A DNA stretch of 16,131 nucleotides from Fervidobacterium sp. (GTDB taxonomy: Bacteria > Thermotogota > Thermotogae > Thermotogales > Fervidobacteriaceae), in contig DPIB01000050.1 of NCBI GenBank assembly GCA_003522805.1, positions 1 to 16,131 on the forward strand, in the 5' to 3' direction. The stretch's first letter is position 1. The number at the start of each line of letters is the position of its first letter. The position numbers and the translations under genes were made by a program. Under the pieces are notes generated by a model. The model was given only the letters and a program-made list of their open reading frames with translations, made no database searches and had not been told where the DNA came from. Below, in pieces: positions 12,740 to 16,131 of this stretch.

Positions 12740-15067
12740 TGGGTTAACACGTATTGTCCAATCCCCCGGGTATTTTGATTTTATTGTGTTTATCGTTTTC
12801 AAGAGCTTTTCAACCGTAGATGTTTTTAATATAACTTGATATCTATATTTACCAGCAACTCTGAATATGGGATGTTCACTTGGGCCAAGCATACTGATGT
12901 ATAACTCTTCATGGTTTTCCAGCTCTCTTGAGAATACGTCTATCGTTTCTTCAGCTATAGTAATATTAACGTTTGCATATATGATCTGAATCATGTCCGC
13001 AAATGGTGGATAATTTAATTCTTCGCGTAACTTCAACTCATAGTCATAATAAGAATCAATATCTTGCAATTTTGCACACTTTATTATCGTATTTCCCGGA
13101 TTGTAGGTTTGTATTACAGCCTTTCCTTTATCTCTTCTACCAGACCTTCCTATTACTTGAACGAGCGTTTGGAATGTTCTAAGTGGTGCATTTATGTCAG
13201 GGTATGATATCAATGCATCAATATCTACAATACCAACAAGCCCTATTCTATATATATCAAGCCCTTTAGTTATCATTTTTGTACCTGTTACTATGTCCAG
13301 TTCTCCCTCTCTCAACTTTTCCAGAACCTCTTTCATCTTCTTAGGTTCATCGATTATTTCGGCATCCAACCTTCCTATCTTACGTCCAGGAAAGAGGTAC
13401 ATCAATTCTTTCTCTATTTTCTCTGTTCCGGTACCTCTGTCTACGAGCATAGTTGAACCACAATTCGGACAAGTACTCGTGAAAGTTTTCTTTTCTCCAC
13501 ACAAATGACACTTCAACTCATTTTTTTCCATATGGTAGGTCAAGCTTACATCACAGTGATCACATTTCATTATATACCCACAAACTGCACACTGGACACG
13601 GGAAAAACCTTTCCTTCTTGTGAATATGAGAGCAGATCTATCCGTTTTGATTGTTTCCATCATCTCGTTGTACAGAGATTCTGAAATGGAAGGTGATATC
13701 TTCTTTTCGTCTCGCATATCTATGACTTCTACATCAGGCAGTTCAACTCCGAATCTCTCTTTAAGTATATGAAAGTGATATCTTTTCTCTCTAGCTTGGG
13801 CATAACTATCCAAGGAAGGAGTTGCAGAACCATAGATTACGTCAACTGGGAACTGGTCTAATATATAGTGAATCTCATAAAATGGTTCGTGATTATTATA
13901 ATAACTATCGTCATGCTCCTCGTCCACAATTACGAGTCTTAGATTCTTCATAGGAATGAATAAAGCACTGCGGGGACCTATTAAGATGTCTATTTCTCCT
14001 TTGACAGCTTTCGACCATATTTCAACACGTTTTGCATCAGTTAAATAGCTGTGGTAAACCGCAATGGAAAGTTCTGGGAACCGTTTTCTAAGGCGAGCCA
14101 ATGTCTGTTCTGTTAACGATATCTCTGGAACTAAGTAAAGAACACTACCAAACAAAAGGTACCTATCTATCACTTCAAGATATACTTCTGTCTTTCCACT
14201 TCCAGTTGGTCCGTAGAGCAGATGTTTTTGAGCATTAGCTACGTTTTCTGAAAGTCTACTTATACTGCTTTTACTGCTTTGTAGTTTCAATATATTCTCA
14301 ACCACACCCGACTGTTCTTGTGTTAGCATCGTTTTCCGCGAATTTGTTGTTGCGTCATCTACACATGATAAATCGTTTGAATCGGACACTTTTATGATCC
14401 CTCTATTTTGTAACTGAACTATCACATCTCTCTTTACTTCCGTATCTTCAAGTAACTGACCTAACTCAGCAATACCATTAAGTAATAAGTAGTTTAGAAC
14501 AATAGATTGCTGTACTGTGAGTTTCAACGCAGATACAGTATCTGTTGAAATATTGAGAGATACGTACTTTTCCTCACGTGGTCGTGGCTTTCTAGATTCA
14601 AAGTCCCTATATATCCTAACCTGACCAGATCTTATATATTCCTTTGAGCTTGGGATTTTCTTGAATTCTTCGTACTTCATGTTTTGGATGTTTAACAACG
14701 GATTTGTACTTTCCACGAAGAGTATGAAATAATCATCAAATTTCGGTGGGAAACATAAATCATAGTACTTACCTACCCCACTACCATAATGGGCGGCAGT
14801 TTTTAGAATCGTCTGTACCCTCCAAGGTTCTAAAAAAGACATGTAGTCGAGCCTTTCATCAATCTCCTTTATTCTTTCGGGCTGTTCTTCAATTAGTTCT
14901 TTTTGTATGAATACATTTGTTGATTCAGATTTGTCAACAACATATCCAATTGTCCTCTTATTCCTGAAAGGTACAACAACTCTCTCTCCAATTTCTATGT
15001 CTTCTTTTGAAGAGTAAACAAAAAGTTCGCCAAAATTGGTCCTCGAAATAGCTACTAAGTAAAACAT
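12728..15067 (-). CDS. priA: Primosomal protein N' (replication restart helicase PriA)
   Basis: Superfamily 2, 3'-to-5' DNA helicase that recognises abandoned replication forks and reloads the replisome. At 779 aa it is slightly longer than E. coli PriA (732). The N-terminal DNA-binding domain covers about 1-100 (GERVVVPFRNKRTIGYV), followed by a winged-helix-like part around 185-225. Walker A is GPTGSGKT (286-293) and motif II is DEEH (382-385). The zinc-binding insert has eight cysteines: 493, 496, 502, 505, 520, 523, 533 and 536. Late motifs are GTGTEKIEKEL (545-555), GTKMITKGLD (595-604) and QVIGRSGR (637-644). The typical ELNYPPFADM (683-692) and C-terminal DNA-binding part follow. ATG 15067 has GGTG 7 nt upstream. 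It is 50 nt downstream of the MTHFR-like gene on the same strand. All key residues are intact. Confidence 0.97.
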   Translation of the reverse strand: MFYLVAISRTNFGELFVYSSKEDIEIGERVVVPFRNKRTIGYVVDKSESTNVFIQKELIEEQPERIKEIDERLDYMSFLEPWRVQTILKTAAHYGSGVGKYYDLCFPPKFDDYFILFVESTNPLLNIQNMKYEEFKKIPSSKEYIRSGQVRIYRDFESRKPRPREEKYVSLNISTDTVSALKLTVQQSIVLNYLLLNGIAELGQLLEDTEVKRDVIVQLQNRGIIKVSDSNDLSCVDDATTNSRKTMLTQEQSGVVENILKLQSSKSSISRLSENVANAQKHLLYGPTGSGKTEVYLEVIDRYLLFGSVLYLVPEISLTEQTLARLRKRFPELSIAVYHSYLTDAKRVEIWSKAVKGEIDILIGPRSALFIPMKNLRLVIVDEEHDDSYYNNHEPFYEIHYILDQFPVDVIYGSATPSLDSYAQAREKRYHFHILKERFGVELPDVEVIDMRDEKKISPSISESLYNEMMETIKTDRSALIFTRRKGFSRVQCAVCGYIMKCDHCDVSLTYHMEKNELKCHLCGEKKTFTSTCPNCGSTMLVDRGTGTEKIEKELMYLFPGRKIGRLDAEIIDEPKKMKEVLEKLREGELDIVTGTKMITKGLDIYRIGLVGIVDIDALISYPDINAPLRTFQTLVQVIGRSGRRDKGKAVIQTYNPGNTIIKCAKLQDIDSYYDYELKLREELNYPPFADMIQIIYANVNITIAEETIDVFSRELENHEELYISMLGPSEHPIFRVAGKYRYQVILKTSTVEKLLKTINTIKSKYPGDWTIRVNPPNI

Positions 15068-15117
15068 TCATTTCACCACACTTAATACTCTAGTAGAAAC
15101 AGAGTTGTCTTCGAACG

Positions 15118-16062
15118 CTAATCTTGGTAACTATCCAATACTACATCACCGATAGTTTTTATCAATTCCAAATCCTTTGTAGTTGAGGTAAGATAAAATC
15201 CATCAACATATGGTGAGAGCTTCTCTACCATCAGGATCGCCCTTTTTAGTGAAAATCTCTTCAAATTCTGATCAGACCTGTATCTAAAATACTCATTTGG
15301 CACAAATACACCCGGAACTTTGGAAAAATGTTCTAGCTGAGAACATGTTTCAAACAACATTAATGCTACATATATCTTTATTTTTGATTTACCCCGCAAA
15401 TCTCCCATTCTCTCAAGAAAATTGATCGTCGCTTCTTGAGAGAAAGCAGGCTGAGAGATGAAGAATCTGCAGCCAGCTTCTACTTTCCCTTTCATTCTTT
15501 CTAGCGTTTGCCTATAGTCACTTTCAAGTGGGCTGAAAACTCCACCAGAACAGAATTCGAATTTGCCGTATACTCTTACCCCTGCGAGGTCTTCATTTTT
15601 TTCATTCAACAATTTTGTTAGTCTAAAGACATCGTAAATTGTAAAATCCTCCACACTTGATGAAAAAGGGTATGTACCAACTCGTGGATCGTCTCCAGAA
15701 AGTATCAGTATATTTCTTACCCCAAGCATGTGTGCGGCTATTAAATCACCTTCTATACGTATGGCATTCCTTGTAGTTCGAGAGAAATGCATCAATACAC
15801 TGATACCCCGTTCTACTAGCATGTGTGCAGGTGCAATAGGCGAGGTTCTTGAACTACCCATTGGAAGGTCAGTAACGGCGATAACCTGTGCCCCAGATTC
15901 AACAGCCTTCTCACAGAAATCTAGATATTTATCTGGTGTTGTTGCTCTCGGAGGTAATGTTTCCAGGATGAACCTCTTATCCAATATTTCACACACCAGT
16001 TTTTGGGAAAAGGTGTTGCGTTCATCTTTTGTACTTCCATTTGTATTGTTAGTTATGGACAT
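15118..16062 (-). CDS. Methylenetetrahydrofolate reductase family protein
   Basis: Flavoprotein of the MetF/MTHFR family, which reduces 5,10-methylene-THF to 5-methyl-THF or runs the reverse; 314 aa. The barrel has the catalytic Glu34 in FILETLPPR (E. coli Glu28), the flavin-contacting Asp124 in LILSGDDP (E. coli Asp120) and the TDLPMGSSRTSPIAPAHML signature (64-82). This places it with the MTHFR half of bifunctional YitJ-type proteins and with acetogen-like MetF, rather than with E. coli MetF. It is stand-alone, with no homocysteine methyltransferase domain. The start is ATG 16062: AAGGAGG lies 6 nt upstream, so the open frame further upstream (to 16107 and beyond the edge) runs through the ribosome-binding site and is not coding for this protein. 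Bases 16063-16131 may hold the end of another - strand gene, which cannot be resolved. Likely co-transcribed with priA. Confidence 0.88.
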   Translation of the reverse strand: MSITNNTNGSTKDERNTFSQKLVCEILDKRFILETLPPRATTPDKYLDFCEKAVESGAQVIAVTDLPMGSSRTSPIAPAHMLVERGISVLMHFSRTTRNAIRIEGDLIAAHMLGVRNILILSGDDPRVGTYPFSSSVEDFTIYDVFRLTKLLNEKNEDLAGVRVYGKFEFCSGGVFSPLESDYRQTLERMKGKVEAGCRFFISQPAFSQEATINFLERMGDLRGKSKIKIYVALMLFETCSQLEHFSKVPGVFVPNEYFRYRSDQNLKRFSLKRAILMVEKLSPYVDGFYLTSTTKDLELIKTIGDVVLDSYQD

Positions 16063-16131
16063 CAACTCCCTCCTTCTCCCTACAAAATGGTTTCGTCTTT
16101 CTTTCAAAGTTTCATCATTAATCGGCGAGGA

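Overview
The window looks like ordinary chromosomal DNA of a low-to-mid GC bacterium, most likely a member of the Thermotogae (Thermotogota). The evidence is indirect. The archaeal-type peroxiredoxin has a C-terminal resolving-cysteine tail and a length (215 aa) that I associate with Thermotogae. A secreted beta-rich protein ends in an outer-membrane-type C-terminal Phe, as expected for a 'toga' protein. Start codons are often TTG or GTG behind strong GGAGG sites. The genus is not resolved. I see no insertion sequence, prophage, CRISPR array or defence island.

Layout. (1) At 1-1231 on the + strand are the 3' end of an ATP-type PEP carboxykinase and then a monocistronic peroxiredoxin gene. The peroxiredoxin promoter (-35 TTGAAC, 17 bp, -10 TAAAAT) is bracketed by a perfect 13-bp inverted repeat that resembles two tandem Fur/PerR-type boxes. 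A bidirectional terminator at 1202-1231 separates it from the convergent glycogen phosphorylase. (2) At 1230-9300 on the - strand is a long run of genes read right to left: cinA, a LacI-family regulator, D-Ala-D-Ala ligase, an HtpX-like M48 protease, a DUF457 membrane hydrolase, an unrecognised acidic 171-aa protein, and glycogen phosphorylase. The first six are closely spaced, with two overlaps, and probably form one operon from an extended -10 promoter just upstream of cinA. Glycogen phosphorylase follows a 190-bp gap that holds its own likely promoter and a LacI-type half-palindrome. (3) At 9528-9807 on the - strand are tRNA-Ser(GCU) and then tRNA-Arg(GCG), with a long T-tailed hairpin between them. 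(4) At 9957-12657 on the + strand is a probable three-gene transcript: a secreted beta-rich protein, an ABC-2 permease without an ATPase in view, and a membrane-anchored protein of unknown function. (5) At 12728-16062 on the - strand are a methylenetetrahydrofolate reductase-like gene and then priA.

Functional themes are central carbon and storage-glucan metabolism (PEPCK, glycogen phosphorylase), peroxide defence, cell-envelope upkeep (Ddl, HtpX-like protease, beta-barrel candidate, ABC-2 permease), NAD-cycle repair (CinA), replication restart (PriA) and one-carbon metabolism. The parts that stand out are regulatory or structural DNA elements (the peroxiredoxin operator, the inter-tRNA hairpin, the cinA leader repeat), the unusual GCG anticodon, and three genes I cannot assign. 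I did not find a convincing new multi-gene system.
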